Of a stretch of 64,000 nt of DNA, positions 24,701 through 35,865 are shown in pieces. This DNA comes from Blastobasis lacticolella (lineage: Eukaryota; Arthropoda; Insecta; Lepidoptera; Blastobasidae), in contig LR990054.1 of the NCBI GenBank assembly GCA_905147135.1, positions 18,513,001 through 18,577,000 on the forward strand. Direction: 5' to 3'. Each line of letters starts with the position of its first letter. Within the stretch, counting starts at the first letter, position 1. The translations under genes and the position numbers were made by a program. Below the pieces are notes generated by a model that was not told the origin of the DNA, did not search any database, and saw nothing but the letters and a program-made list of their open reading frames with translations.

Positions 24701-26280
24701 ACACCTCCTACTATGGAGACGGGGGGTTTAGTGAGTACTCAATGAAAGGGGATCAAAGAAATGGAGAAATTTAAAAATGTAAAATTTACCAAATGAAGTA
24801 GATACTAAATCATCTGACTTTTCAGTCAAGTTCAATTTAGTCGAGACGATACTGTCAATTTTGAGTTCGTAATCTATGGGTAATGGGTATGTGAGTGATA
24901 GGTGAGGCGCAGTGTGGGGGCTGCGCAGGAGTGCAGCGTCGCGCGCGCAGCGACTGCGCTCGACTGCGGAGCGTCGCCCTCTGCCCCGCGCCCCCTCCCC
25001 CCGCGGCCCTCCCGCGCCTCCCGCGGCTTACGTCACCGCCGCGCCGCCAGGACACCGCACCCCTCTCTCTCGCGCTGGAATAATAATAACCCCTTTCATC
25101 TAATTACGAGTCTTTTAACCGATGTATGTTTCACACCTGATACGATTATGTTGATTAGACGATTGGGCTGTCAGCTGTGTACCTACACGAACTTTCAAAG
25201 ATGTGTTTCTGTTTAGTCTCAACAATTTTCTTCCGAATGAAAGGGGTAAGTACATGAAAAAACTGGCAGATGAGTAATACCTAGGTAAGTAAATCTTATA
25301 AGAATTTATATGTATTTTTATTAGAATTAGAACTTACCAACAAGATTCTAAGATTTCTTGACTAAAACCGAATGCATCTGAATGAAAGGAAAGCGCAAGC
25401 GCGGCGAGCCGGCGCGGGCGCACTCCCGCGGGCTACCTGCGCGCACCGTCCCGCTCGCGCGCCGCCGTCCCTCTCGCGCCTCCGACCCTCCTAATCTAAC
25501 ACTGGACGTCGACGTTCCAAGGTATTGTGGGTGGTATAGAAAAACTCCCGGCCGATTTTGAAAGTGAAAGTTTTGAGACTCTAATGGCGACTACTGTAGT
25601 TATTTTAGTAATTTATTTGTCTTTTCACATTTCAGAATTTGGCATCATCAACAAGAAATTTGGGTATGTAAGTACCTACTGCAGATGCTCTATAAGCTAG
25701 TTTGGGGGACACATTCAATATATTCAGACACAGTTTCGTCACACAATTCCAAAATCCCTATTTTGTCACTTACTAAAAGAAAGACACTCGTGAAGTGCCT
25801 ATTACAAAGGATCATCGACATCTTCTAACAAGTAGCTAGCCTAGCCCTGGGAGCGCGCGGCGCGGCGGCTGGCGAACCCGCGGCCACTGGTCACACGCGT
25901 AAAAAAACCAAAGCAATGCATCTGAGAAACTAGAACTAGATTCCCCGGTTGTGATCACTGATCATGCATGCACATAATTATTAGAACTAGCTACGCCTAG
26001 ACAAAACGAACTACAGGTATGGTGAGACAGAAACGATGCGTTTGCCAGGCAATGCACTTTTTATGACTATCCCCAACTGCATTTTAACTCTTGTGGCGTT
26101 CGACATAAGAACTACGTAATGTAGAATGTCTATTGCCCTTTTGTCCGCACTATACCGTGTGTATCTACCTCATGTCATAGCAACTTTTCTCAGACTTGGA
26201 GCTGCTAACAAATCTTGGGCAAAGATTTTATAATGTTGTCACAGTCTGTAACAATTGTATTTTCTGTGGTAGATATTAAA
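21770..26280. other. Non-coding interval dense in GC islands
   Basis: Islands at 21780-21890, 22720-22790, 23268-23350, 23755-23960 (with a G-run GGAGGGGAGGGGGGGGGGGC), 24645-24700, 24900-25065, 25385-25490 and 25845-25895 alternate with AT-rich DNA. Open frames in them are low-complexity and present on several frames at once. No splice-consistent exon chain or known protein family is visible. Confidence 0.4.
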
Positions 26281-26345
26281 ATCATCATCATCAGCGTATA
26301 CTAGTCCACTGCTGGACATAGGCCTCCTCTAATGAGCATCAATGC
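26281..26345. mobile_element. RTE-type LINE tail fragment
   Basis: ATCATCATCATCAGCG followed by TAGTCCACTGCTGGACATAG, the canonical lepidopteran RTE 3' tail motif. A diverged second piece is at 26886-26935. Confidence 0.65.
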
Positions 26346-26591
26346 ACCCTGTCCTCGGCTTGTCGAATCGGCAAACTCAAACAAACGGAAACAAACTCAA
26401 ATCGGCAAATCGTCACGTATGATCTACGACATCTGCCAAGTACGTGTTTTATTTTATTTATTTTATTTTATTTTCTTCGGAAAACAAACAGTACTTAATA
26501 GCTAAATAGAATCAGTACAAAGAGTCTATCGACCATTTACATGTTTTCGCATATAAAAGTCTATATAATAAACAACAAACACTTGCTTAAA

Positions 26592-26860
26592 TTAATAGGA
26601 AACCATGAATTGGATGCTTATAATAAAATAATAGGGAACTGAATCAAACCAATTTTTTGAGAGTGCAACCTTAAATGAATTTGATTTTAAATTAAAAAGA
26701 TCAAGCTGGGTACAGTCAGGCGGTTCATTCAATGAATTAGGTGCACGACAGAAGAATGAGTTTTGCCTATAGTTTGTAGAGCTTAGGGACACAGATAATA
26801 ATGGAGTTCGTCTTAGGGTCCTACTTGGTACTCGCAAATCTATCTTCGATAAAAGTGTGT
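26592..26860 (-). pseudogene. LINE ORF2 C-terminal remnant
   Basis: Minus-strand translation contains LLSVSLSSTNYRQNSFFCRA and then PNSLNE, matching the C-terminal style of Jockey/CR1-type ORF2 proteins. The homologous region at 34500-34730 reads TNYGQNEFFSR. Only the last ~80 codons remain; the RT domain is absent. Confidence 0.55.
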
Positions 26861-27249
26861 CTGTAACAACTAACGACTCTACTTCATGATCATCTCAGCC
26901 GCAGGACGTCTACTGCTAGACATAGGCCTCTCCTTCCGTCAAGTCAAATTGGGTTTGTTCCTCTCGCATCCATCGGCTACCCACAAACTTCACTAGATCT
27001 CCGTCCATATCGGGCCGTACAACGTTTCGAGAAACTCCGAGTGTAGCTCTTTCCATTTCGCTCTAAGCGACATTTCATCTCTTAAACTCTGAACACTAGT
27101 TATATAACTAAAAAAATTGAATTTATACAAGTTTTTATTTAACTTGCACTGTTTGTATGTATGTAAGTCGTCCGAAAAGCGACCATTTTTCGACCATTTG
27201 TTTGTATCCGATTGAACTGAATTTTGTTTGTTTGAACTGAGTTTTTTTT

Positions 27250-27330
27250 TTGTATCAGGTAAAAGCCGGCCAAATAGGTGTCGGGCTACGTGCAGGGTTC
27301 CGTAGTTACTTGTCAATATATGCTTAATCC
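27250..27330. mobile_element. Fragment of the GCCGGCCAA repeat
   Basis: AAAAGCCGGCCAAATAGG and GTGCAGGGTTCCGTAG match the left end of the element at 21178. It is truncated. Confidence 0.5.
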
Positions 27331-27859
27331 ATGGACTTACCACCCAAAAGGGACTGCGCACTGCTTTACATTCTTTACTGCTGCGTATTTTTGACATTTG
27401 ATTGTGTAATTTACCAATATTGACATATATTTCATTTATTATTTTATTGAATTTTTTACCTCCTGGGTAATTTATGAAATAGAGGAAATTCTTATCTATA
27501 TTTTAAACTTAATTTATTTTTTGACATTTATACATTTTTAAATAAGTTTACAATTATGTAATTTTCTATAATATTGTATTCATTTTGACGATCTCTTTTA
27601 TAGATATATGATGATAAATGTAATATTATTATGTAAACTGTACAAGAGTAATAAATAAATCAAAAAATCAAATCTTTGACTAAACCGGGCAGAGCGAGAG
27701 TCACCATCGATAGTCCTGTGTCCCTTTCTAGTGTTGCCACCATTGTTGATGCAAATTTCGAATTACTTTTATTACTTAGCGCGGACACCGACCTACCGAT
27801 CAGGGCCGGGCAGAACCGGACCGGGTGCAATCTGAAGGTCATATTTTCACCAGGGTCCA

Positions 27860-28500
27860 GCTCAAGGTTACCCTGCTACTCGGAAACTATAGGTCCTAGA
27901 ACACTAAGTCCTAGAGTGAAATGATAGCACTCCTCGAGATGTACATTTCGTATGACAGCTGTCAAAGTTGAATCTTTTTTAACTCGGAACCCATTGGTCC
28001 TAAAACACTAGTTTCTAGAGAGAAATTATAGTACTTGTTGAGATCTACATTTCGAATGTCACCTGTCAAACTTAAAACTGAAATAACTCTGAAACTATTG
28101 GTCCTAGCACACTAGTTCCTAAAGAGAAGTGCTAGCGCTCGTCGAGATCTACATTTTGAATAATAGTTGTCAAACTTGTAACTGAAATAAATCCTAAACT
28201 ATTGGTGCTAGAACACTAGTTCCTAAGGGAAAATGATAGTGCTCGTCGAGATCTACATTTCGGATGACAGCTGTCAAACTTAAAACTGTTGTAACTCGGA
28301 AACGATTGATCTTACAACACTAGTTCCTAGAGTAATAAGATAGTAGGTACTCATCGAGATCTACATTTCGGATGACAGTTTTAAGTTTGACAGCTGTCAA
28401 TGAAGATCTCAACAAGTACTATCATTTCTCTCTAGTCATGTCGGTCGGTCACCCAAAATGTAGATATCGACGAGTACTGTCACTTCTCTTTAGGAACCAG
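27860..28500. repeat. 104-bp tandem array with inverted terminal units
   Basis: Five direct units with a constant 104-bp offset (reference CTCGG-type positions 27881, 27985, 28089, 28193, 28297), each with ACTATTGGTCCTA, CACTAGTTCCTA, GAGATCTACATTT and TGTCAAACTTAAAACT. Units at 28377-28440 and 28450-28500 are in inverted orientation. Units differ by 10-25 percent by eye, so the array is old. Non-coding. Confidence 0.8.
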
Positions 28501-28814
28501 TGTTGTAGGATAAATGGTTACCGAACTCTTTTATCTGTTTTGTGAAACATAAAGTCGTTGGTTAATAATTCTTCGATTGCTTTTGTAATGAGTTGTTTTG
28601 CTTTTTTCCATAGTTCATCCAAATGAAATATGGATATATACCGATATCGACGAGTACTGTCACTTCTCTTTAGGAACCAGTGTTGTAGGATAAATGGTTA
28701 CCGAACTCTTTTATCTGTTTTGTGAAACATAAAGTCGTTGGTTAATAATTCTTCGATTGCTTTTGTAATGAGTTGTTTTGCTTTTTTCCATAGTTCATCC
28801 AAATGAAATATGGA
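28463..28814. repeat. Exact 172-bp direct duplication (180-bp period)
   Basis: 28463-28634 and 28643-28814 are identical as far as I can compare by eye. The left copy begins in the inverted 104-bp unit. After the right copy the sequence folds back (TGGAAAAAAGCAAAACAGCT at 28812 against 28769-28790). It is either a very recent tandem duplication or an assembly effect. Confidence 0.85.
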
Positions 28815-28879
28815 AAAAAGCAAAACAGCTCATACCCCCACCCTTAACAGAACGAAGAGACTCCAAGGTCTCTTCGTCG

Positions 28880-29165
28880 TGGTTGATGTTTGTCCACTCT
28901 CCCAAGTTCTATTGTTTGGCCATTCTGAATTTTAAGAGGTCATTTATGACAACTCTCTTCTGCTTATCCGGTGTTCTCGTCGAACTAAGTTTTATTTTCA
29001 GTTTTGTGACTAGAAGGTTACGGTCCGATCCGCAATCGGCTCCAGGCAGGGTGTGGGCATTTCGAATTGAGGACTTCTATCGCGAACGGATTAAGATTTT
29101 ATCAATCTGGTTGCGGTATTTTCCATCGGGTGAAGTGTCAGGTATACAATCTACGAGGTGATGTT
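28880..29165 (-). pseudogene. RTE-type endonuclease remnant
   Basis: The minus strand reads DGKYRNQIDKILI followed by a stop and then GADCGSDRNLLVTKLKIKL. These are the late motifs of the apurinic-type endonuclease of RTE LINEs (normally R-N-Q-I-D-Y-I and a G-S-D-H-x-L motif; here His is replaced by Arg). The in-frame TAG, a second stop after KFRMAKQ and the changed SDH motif show it is dead. Confidence 0.65.
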
Positions 29166-29376
29166 GAAATTGTTTGTTACAACCAGATCGTTTTCAGCTG
29201 CAAACTGTATCTCCCACTCCGATATCATGGCCGGTAGCCTATTTCACACCAGTTCCCGGTCGGGTGTATCCTTATACTTACCGAAACTGCTCGGTAGCCA
29301 GGTCCCCGTTTCGGGTGTCTAGCAGATAAACACCACAGATCACGTTTAAGCACTCCGCCGCCATTATGCTCGTGCA

Positions 29377-29585
29377 GGGGGTCTAAAAAGGCCACATCAG
29401 CTTTTCATAATATGATTCATATTAATTTTTCACAAACTTAACAGCAGGGTCGCTTTTGTTGACATTGACATGACAATTCAAAATGGCGTCATGTAGTTCC
29501 AGTAATGGCCACCGGATCAGATTAGTTTGTGGCGCTCTAATATGAATCATAATATGAAACGCTAATGTGGCCTTTTTAGACCCCC
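29377..29585. mobile_element. Foldback/MITE with ~48-bp terminal inverted repeats
   Basis: Ends GGGGGTCTAAAAAGGCCACAT and the exact complement (29565-29585), extended inward by CATAATATGATTCATATTA and its complement. 209 bp long with no ORF. No clear target duplication is visible. Confidence 0.75.
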
Positions 29586-30125
29586 AGATGGGGTTAACAG
29601 TTGGATTATAGGTCTTAGTGGCCTTCTCCCCTTACTCCCCAATACCAAAATAATATCGTACCTACTTACGATAAATGGGTAAGTAACAACAAATAAAATC
29701 AAGGTTACTTATTTACAACGCTAGTTCTGTAACAATAGGTACCTATAATAAGACTACGATAAGTACGAATAGCTTTTTAAAAATAAATAAATAAAAATCT
29801 CTGTATGGCAACTTATGCCATGTCTTTTATCCGTCATAGAACGTCATTCATAAAAGTCATAACAAAGAATTTGACTCACTTGAAATATATGTATTATTAA
29901 GGCGATTGGCACATTGGAACGCAGCACGTAAAACACATCCACGTGCGTGGCTGCTGATCCGCATCACCGTACGTTTCCATAGACAACTCCAGAGCTGCAT
30001 TTCCATAGACCACTCTAGTGTTACAAGATTGGGCCCTTTATTCGTCATTCTGGCTAAATTTGGAAATGTGTGTAATTTTTATATTGTTTTATATACAGGT
30101 TTTAAGACTTTCGTGGTTATTCAGT
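29586..30125. other. Intergenic, no gene seen
   Basis: AT-rich with scattered GTAAGT-like runs. The ORFs here are chance frames and one crosses the adjoining inverted repeat. Confidence 0.4.
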
Positions 30126-30126
30126 A

Positions 30127-30280
30127 CACTTTCACTAAACATGTTATCGGGTTTGTTACCACGGTTAGTATTGTTTTTACATCGATATTTCGACGCAGTT
30201 GCATGCGTCATGGTCACGAGTTGACCCGTGAGTCAATACTAACCGTGGTAACAAACCCGATAACATGTGTAGTGAAAGTG
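30127..30280. mobile_element. Foldback element with 47-bp arms
   Basis: 30127-30173 and 30234-30280 are inverted copies (CACTTTCACTAAACATGTTA... with one or two mismatches) around a 60-nt centre. The centre carries its own small inverted pair (GTCATGGTCACGAGTTGACC). Confidence 0.75.
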
Positions 30281-30539
30281 TTGTTTTATATACAATCAAA
30301 AATTAAGGAATTCTCCAAATTGTTATAAAAATTTGAGAACAGATTAGACAAAAAATGTGCCATAATAATTAGGCCTTCCTTTTGCACGCGTTGTAGGGCC
30401 GGTATTTGACTCCAGTTGTTTTTGAGATGATGTTTGCACTGCTTGTCTTCGAGAGAGATGGCAGATGGCACCGACAAGATTAGTAATAGTCACGTACGAT
30501 TTTTCATATCAGTTGTATGCGGGTGCATTCCGCACTAAG

Positions 30540-30820
30540 AAAACATCTTGGCGTTAATGTACCGGTTGTGTTCTCGTGCGCCCGAGGGTCTGGGGTCCGT
30601 CTTGACTTAACCATGATCCAGGATTTGGCAGGTCAGGTACTTACGTGGATTGACTGCCACCTGACCTCCATGACACTGTTAGCCTAACCAGATTGGCTCA
30701 TAGTAACACGTTCGTTTTCCCTCACCATAAATGAATCGGTTGGTGTTGAACTAATGTATAATAAACAAGGCACCTCTCGCTTACGAGTCGGACCCCGTAA
30801 CCATTAGGCCACCGACGCAT
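30540..30820 (-). mobile_element. tRNA-derived SINE, best copy in the window
   Basis: On the minus strand the head (from about 30818) reads GCGTCGGTGGCCTAATGGTT, which fits a tRNA A box, followed by a GGTCCGACTCG region resembling the B box. The body contains blocks shared with 2276 and 6385. Length about 280 bp. It is presumably transcribed by RNA polymerase III and mobilised by a LINE (family knowledge). Confidence 0.65.
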
Positions 30821-30935
30821 TCTCCACTATACCTACTTCCAAAGGATTCCAAAAATAGTGGGGAAAGGTTTTTACGAGGAGGGTTTGAGAGGAGGCTCAA
30901 GTCCAAATTCAAATCAACGATATTCCTTTATGCTA

Positions 30936-31064
30936 TCATACAAAAGACATTAATGATACAGAAGACATCAACGGGCTTCCTTTATTACAGCTGTCATACA
31001 AAAGACATCAACGAGCTCCCCTTAATCCTTTAATGAAGGTGTCATACAAAAGACATCAACGGGT
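30936..31064. repeat. Short imperfect tandem repeat (~50 bp)
   Basis: TGTCATACAAAAGACATCAA recurs at 30934 (diverged), 30992 and 31040, with a partial unit at 30961, each followed by CG(G/A)GC and a T-rich tail. Confidence 0.7.
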
Positions 31065-31632
31065 ATCAGAATCATAAAAATTATAAAATACGTTTTCACA
31101 GATGAACTGCTGAAAGGGTCCGAATTTGTAAAGTGACGCACAAACATTTGTGTTTCATTAAAAAAAATTCTGACTAAATTAAATTATATTTAGCTACATG
31201 ACTCTGCCGTTCCGTCATTGTTTGCGTAATTTTATCCGTTAATAGATAAAAAGGCGGGTTATTTGGTACTTGATGGACATCCCATACAAAAACAGCCAGC
31301 TACAGACGACAATATGGAATTATTACAAAGTTAAATATTTGGCAGCCGCTTCTTTCGTTGTAGCGGACTGAGGAAAACAACACTGTTGTCTTTTATGAAA
31401 TGAGACTTTTTTATGTCAAACAGGAGCGGCCCACCTCTAAAACGCTGGGGTACGTTCCTCTGTCACCAAACAGGCAAATATTTGGAAATTATAGGGGGTT
31501 TGGGAAACCGTGGCGTAGACAGTAAAGGGATAACGGTAGAAACACAATTATACTAGACACATTGTCAGATAAATATGACAGACGGCCAACAAGAAAAACA
31601 CACCACATAAACGTCATAACCATACCATAGAA
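31065..31632. other. Intergenic, no gene seen
   Basis: AT-rich; a CAAACAGGAGCGGCCCACCT block at 31420 belongs to the dispersed repeat also seen at 18830 and 57505. Confidence 0.4.
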
Positions 31633-31738
31633 GTGAGCATTATCAAGGCTTCAAATATAAATGTACATGGAAGGGTACTTATATATCTGAGCAGATTCAT
31701 CCATGTACATTTATATTTGAAGCCTTGGCAATGCTCAC
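31633..31738. repeat. Near-perfect 39-bp hairpin
   Basis: 31633-31671 (GTGAGCATTATCAAGGCTTC...) pairs with 31700-31738 with about two mismatches, loop 28 nt. It is either a miniature foldback element or a hairpin transcript precursor. The high perfection favours a mobile foldback. Confidence 0.7.
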
Positions 31739-32079
31739 ATATTAATGAACTCGACTGTACATTATTTATGGTCGATGGGAGAGTCGTCCGTAAAGACTTT
31801 GAAAGCTATGTTGCGCTGTTGCCGGTTAAAGGTATATGACAGAAGCAGCAACTTCTGAGCAGCAAGCAGCAAGCCGTCTTGTGAGTTTATCGATTACTTC
31901 AGTGAAGATATCTTGTTACGAAGTGCTTAGAGAATAACGAAGCTTTTCTTTAAATAACAACCCCACGACATCTCGGCATAGACAAGCGTACTGTGCGTTT
32001 AAATTGCATTTGGAATATTTTATGTCAGAATGGCGACAACATTTTATGGAGGCGAGCCATCCGAGTCCCGCGTTTAGAC

Positions 32080-32335
32080 GCCCTAATGCCGGGGTGCGCG
32101 GGCGCGGGGCAGGAATGTCGTCCGAGTCTGCGAGGTTTTTGCTCACTTACTCCCTGTTATTGGCGAGGGGTCCCGCGCAGAACGGCGCATCCGCCGCGCG
32201 TGCGCCGAGCGGCCCCGGACCCTGCGGCCGCGGCGCACGCGCGAGCCTTCCGCGCGCCCTCCCGGCGCCTACGCTGCGCCGCCGCGCCGCAGCGCCGCCG
32301 CGCGCCCCGGCGTCCAGGCACGTTGATGGCGACTC
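32080..32335. promoter_or_regulatory. Largest CpG-rich island, candidate promoter/5' exon
   Basis: About 250 bp, strongly CpG-rich. It is followed by a GT site (GTGCAG|GTAGCT, 32365) that could be a donor of an untranslated first exon of the MFSD6-like gene. The open frames are low-complexity Arg/Ala/Pro and not conserved-looking. Role inferred only. Confidence 0.3.
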
Positions 32336-33535
32336 GAGTTCTTGCGTTAGTGACGGCTGGTGCAGGTAGCTCCTTGCCTTACCTAGCGCTTTGAGTACAC
32401 TACTACCGATCACCACTCGGCTTTCATTACTTTAGACCAGAAGCTGCTGCAAAAGCAAGCGGAGTCGAGCCGTCGATGCTGGCCGTTTTCAGGAGCGTCA
32501 TGTTAATTGAAAGATATCTGTTGATTTTTAAAATGCTTGGATTTGGCAGCCCAACTTCAACTGCGACTTTGAAATATTCGTAATGTAACCTAGTCATGCA
32601 TATTTAGTAGTAGGACCAACCAACAAACAATCAAATTGCATCCTACACATTTACCAGACATTTTTCATACTTTTAAAATTTTCGATCCATATTCTTGTTT
32701 AGCATTTTTCGGTAGGCAAAGCTAATTGAATAAATACGATATTTACACGTTATCCAATAAAATGAAACTTCTGGAAAGTTAAGTCAAATAACGAATTCCA
32801 TAATATGAACTTCGTATGCAGTAGGTAGTTTTTTATTATGCCGGTCTGACATGTAGAGAGCACGGTGTTCGATTCCGAAATGATAAATTCAGATTTCAGT
32901 TCAAGGTCTGGGTATTTGTGTAGGTATGCTACGAGCTTGTTTATCTTTGCGTATCCGCTGCGCTACAACTCGGCTGAATACGAGTAGTGGAACGTACGTG
33001 TGAAGATAAGGTTATAGTTGATGTTCTATAACAAATATGACGTATTACAAACAATAATTAACATCTTGGCGGCCTTATAGCTACAAGCTATTTCTTCTTG
33101 GCGATCTTGAATTAGACTGCGAATGGCATTTGAGCTTTGCTAAACGCGCTGGTAGACCACTTGAATAAGTGATCCAGAATGTCTGTTAAGGAGAAGAGAT
33201 GTAAAAGGTGAGGAGTGGTGCGTCACCATCCATGAAACATGGATCAAGAACATCAGGTAAGAATGATGCAAAAGCGTAGGAGTATGAGTATTTAGTCCAA
33301 TCAATGAAGGAGTTGAAGAGTGAGTAAACAGTAACAACACTTTTCCTTCAGTAACATGTTCAGGTTGCGTAGGAAAAACTAAAAGCAAAGCAGAAAAAAT
33401 TTGAAACGCAATAAAATATCCTTCAAATCGCCTTTTGAAGACCTATATTTTGCTACTCCTGAATTGGTTTTAGAGAAAAAAGCTTTGTGGCAGTCACAAC
33501 ATGGCACATAAAATGCGCCATTTAAAATTTTTACC

Positions 33536-33718
33536 CGACTGCGTCAGAAGGAGGGTTATTTTAAAGAGGGTATTATAAAGTGTTACTCGCGCAACCTAAA
33601 CGAATCTAACAACATCTCATATGTATAAATTCATGAGCCGTTAGCGCTCTAGCCTGTGCCAAAGATATAGACATACATTTACGCTCGAAAAACATAACCC
33701 TCCTTCTGACGCAGTTCG
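33536..33718. mobile_element. Foldback element (GCGTCAGAAGGAGGGTTA ends)
   Basis: 33541-33558 and 33695-33712 are perfect 18-bp inverted ends, extended outward with one mismatch (ACT/AGTTCG). The 'CCCGACTGCG...GGAGGGTTAT' end resembles a common lepidopteran repeat. Confidence 0.6.
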
Positions 33719-34432
33719 ATAAATAGCTTTCTTCTCCATGTGGTGCTTGGCGTTGTAGTCTATAGCGCCAACCTCGCTCGTCCACCCAGGAGTGTGTACA
33801 GTTAGTAACATCAATGGTAACATAAAGTACCGTGTCACAAATTCACAATACCTAACTCGTGTTTGAGAAATGTGTAGTTTTCGCTTTGATTTTATTTTGA
33901 CAAAGTTTGCTTGTTCTTATCGTATCAGTTACTTAGAATGTTTTCCAAGCGGACTCTCTCTGCTAGCGTTGCTAAAACTTGGGTTATCGGTCTCGCAAGC
34001 ACAAGTTTTTACAGGTTGTTGATTTGCGATATTTCTTGATGTGCATGAAGAACTTATGCGGCTCTCGATTAGGTGAACGTTTTTATACAATCCCATCCTT
34101 TGAATGATTTTGATGAGAGTTTGCAATGCCCCAAAGCCAATCTTTTACCCCAGAGAAACAGATAGGCTGAGTATTCATCCAGAATTTCGAAATGGACCTG
34201 GCTGGAACAAGAAATAATCTAATTTTACTCGGAACCCACGGTCTAAAAGCTAGTTAGATGACAAACAAGCAGCCAGCCCGCCAGGTGCAGAGGGTGCCCT
34301 CATTCACTGATTGTCTGTCGGTTGTCAGGTTGTACTTTTCAGGTTTTTATTTCCGGAATATCTCTTCTGAAATTCATTCTTTATTTTAGCGCAGACTGAA
34401 GGTTTTGCTGCTTTGACTAATTTGATAGAGAG

Positions 34433-34732
34433 TTGATACATATCGATAATTTGTTCCTACATGATGTAATTAACTCAAATTTAAATTGCCCCTGTCTAAC
34501 TTCTCTCATTTGCATAAATACACCACATCGTCGCTTAAGACAATCATCTTACATACTGCTGAGTGTGCCCACGAGCCGAACCAATTATGGTCAAAACGAA
34601 TTTTTCTCACGAGTAGCAAGAACGTACAACGAAATGTTCTCCGAGGTAGATAATATTGCACTATCTAAGCCCACGTTTAGAAAGAATATCATGGAGACAC
34701 TAAAATATAGGTTAGATCCACTAAATGGATAA
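34433..34732 (+). pseudogene. LINE ORF2 C-terminal remnant
   Basis: Plus-strand frame with RLRQSSYILLSVPTSRTNYG, QNEFFSRVARTYNE and a terminal stop at 34730, typical of the C-terminus of Jockey/CR1-type ORF2. About 60 recognisable codons; the upstream RT is missing. It faces the opposite way from the remnant at 26592. Confidence 0.55.
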
Positions 34733-35121
34733 AGTTCACACTCGGAAGGTGCGTGCCTGAATATGCCTACTCTCATACATGTAAGTATGTACCTATGTTA
34801 TTATGTGTTTTGTATCTATTCAATTATCAAATTATTTGTGTATTATGTGTTATATGCGGTATACCTAATACCTATATTAACTATGAAACCCACACATTGG
34901 GACCATTTTTTTTTGTTTCTGTAATTTTTGCTTTTACTTTAAGATGGCATACGTCTGCTTTGTTAATTGTTGTTTTACATTTGTTTAAACTCGTTGTGAT
35001 ATCCTATTATTGGCTTATATAAGATAGATATAAACTGTTGTTATATATGAAATGTAAATTGAGCTGTTGGATATCCTTCAATAAAAAAAAGTATTATTAT
35101 GACTATTGTAGTCAACAGTTC

Positions 35122-35385
35122 CTAAGAGCCTACATTTGGACAGAGCGGCTCGAAGTGGATCTGGACCGCTCCGACACAAACATTCGCCATCCTGCGCGAT
35201 ATGATGTTCCCAATGAAGTAAGTGGAGTTCGCGCCGGTTTTTCTGGATTTCGAACATCCATCGGGTTTGGCAGGGCGACCCTTTTTCATTCTTGCCAACC
35301 AGCGAAGTCGAGCAGCCTCGAGGACCTGGTGGTCCTTGTTCGATTCTTTAGAGTATCCTGAGATATGATGTACGGATACCACCAT
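35122..35385 (-). repeat. Probable TE-derived segment with open frame
   Basis: An 87-codon minus-strand frame (ARLRWLARMKKGRPAKP, ISRRMANVCVGAVQIHFEP). The style (RLRWLARM) recalls the tail of some non-LTR ORF2 proteins, but I cannot assign it and see no gene context. Confidence 0.3.
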
Positions 35386-35865
35386 GATAGCCGTGGCGGC
35401 GTCGCAGCGCTGGCGCAGGCCGGCGCGGCAACAGCGCGCCGCGGCCGCTGCGCGAAGTTTATTCTAAGTTTTTCTGCAAAGCACTACGAGTGAGGTGATC
35501 GGCGAACCAAGTGCGGCGGCCGGCGATTAGAAACCGGTTCCGGAGTGCAGCGCGCTGCGCGTGCGATGCACTCTGCGGCGGCGGCGGGCGCGGGCGGGGG
35601 GGCCCCTCCCCCGCGCGCAACCTGCGCCGACCCTCCAAGATTCATTGACGTCGGCCGCGCGGCGTTCAGATATGCTGCTTAGACTGGATTAGACGCTAGG
35701 CTTTTTTTAGTACTAGACTTAGAAGGCGCGCCGATACGTACCTAGGCGACCTGCACGTGTGTTTTATTGCTCTGCGGCCCGCGAGGCCGCGGATCTGGAA
35801 TGGCGCATTCTCGGTGCGCGCGCGCCGCGGCCGCGGTCGCGGACGCCTCCCCGCAGGACAAGGGA
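35385..35865. promoter_or_regulatory. GC-rich island pair, candidate promoter region
   Basis: 35385-35665 and 35750-35860 are CpG-rich. A CRE-like TTGACGTCGG lies at 35645 and a T-rich stretch separates the two. Position 1.7-2.2 kb upstream of the first coding exon of the MFSD6-like gene makes this a plausible promoter (inference). Confidence 0.35.

Noticed and set aside
30770..30820. Functional tRNA gene
   Set aside because: Only a tRNA-like A-box/B-box head joined to a SINE body; no complete cloverleaf.
32004..32416. Overlapping ORFs in the 32.1-32.3 kb island as a gene
   Set aside because: Three frames are open at once, peptides are low-complexity and no domain is seen. Kept as a possible promoter or untranslated exon.
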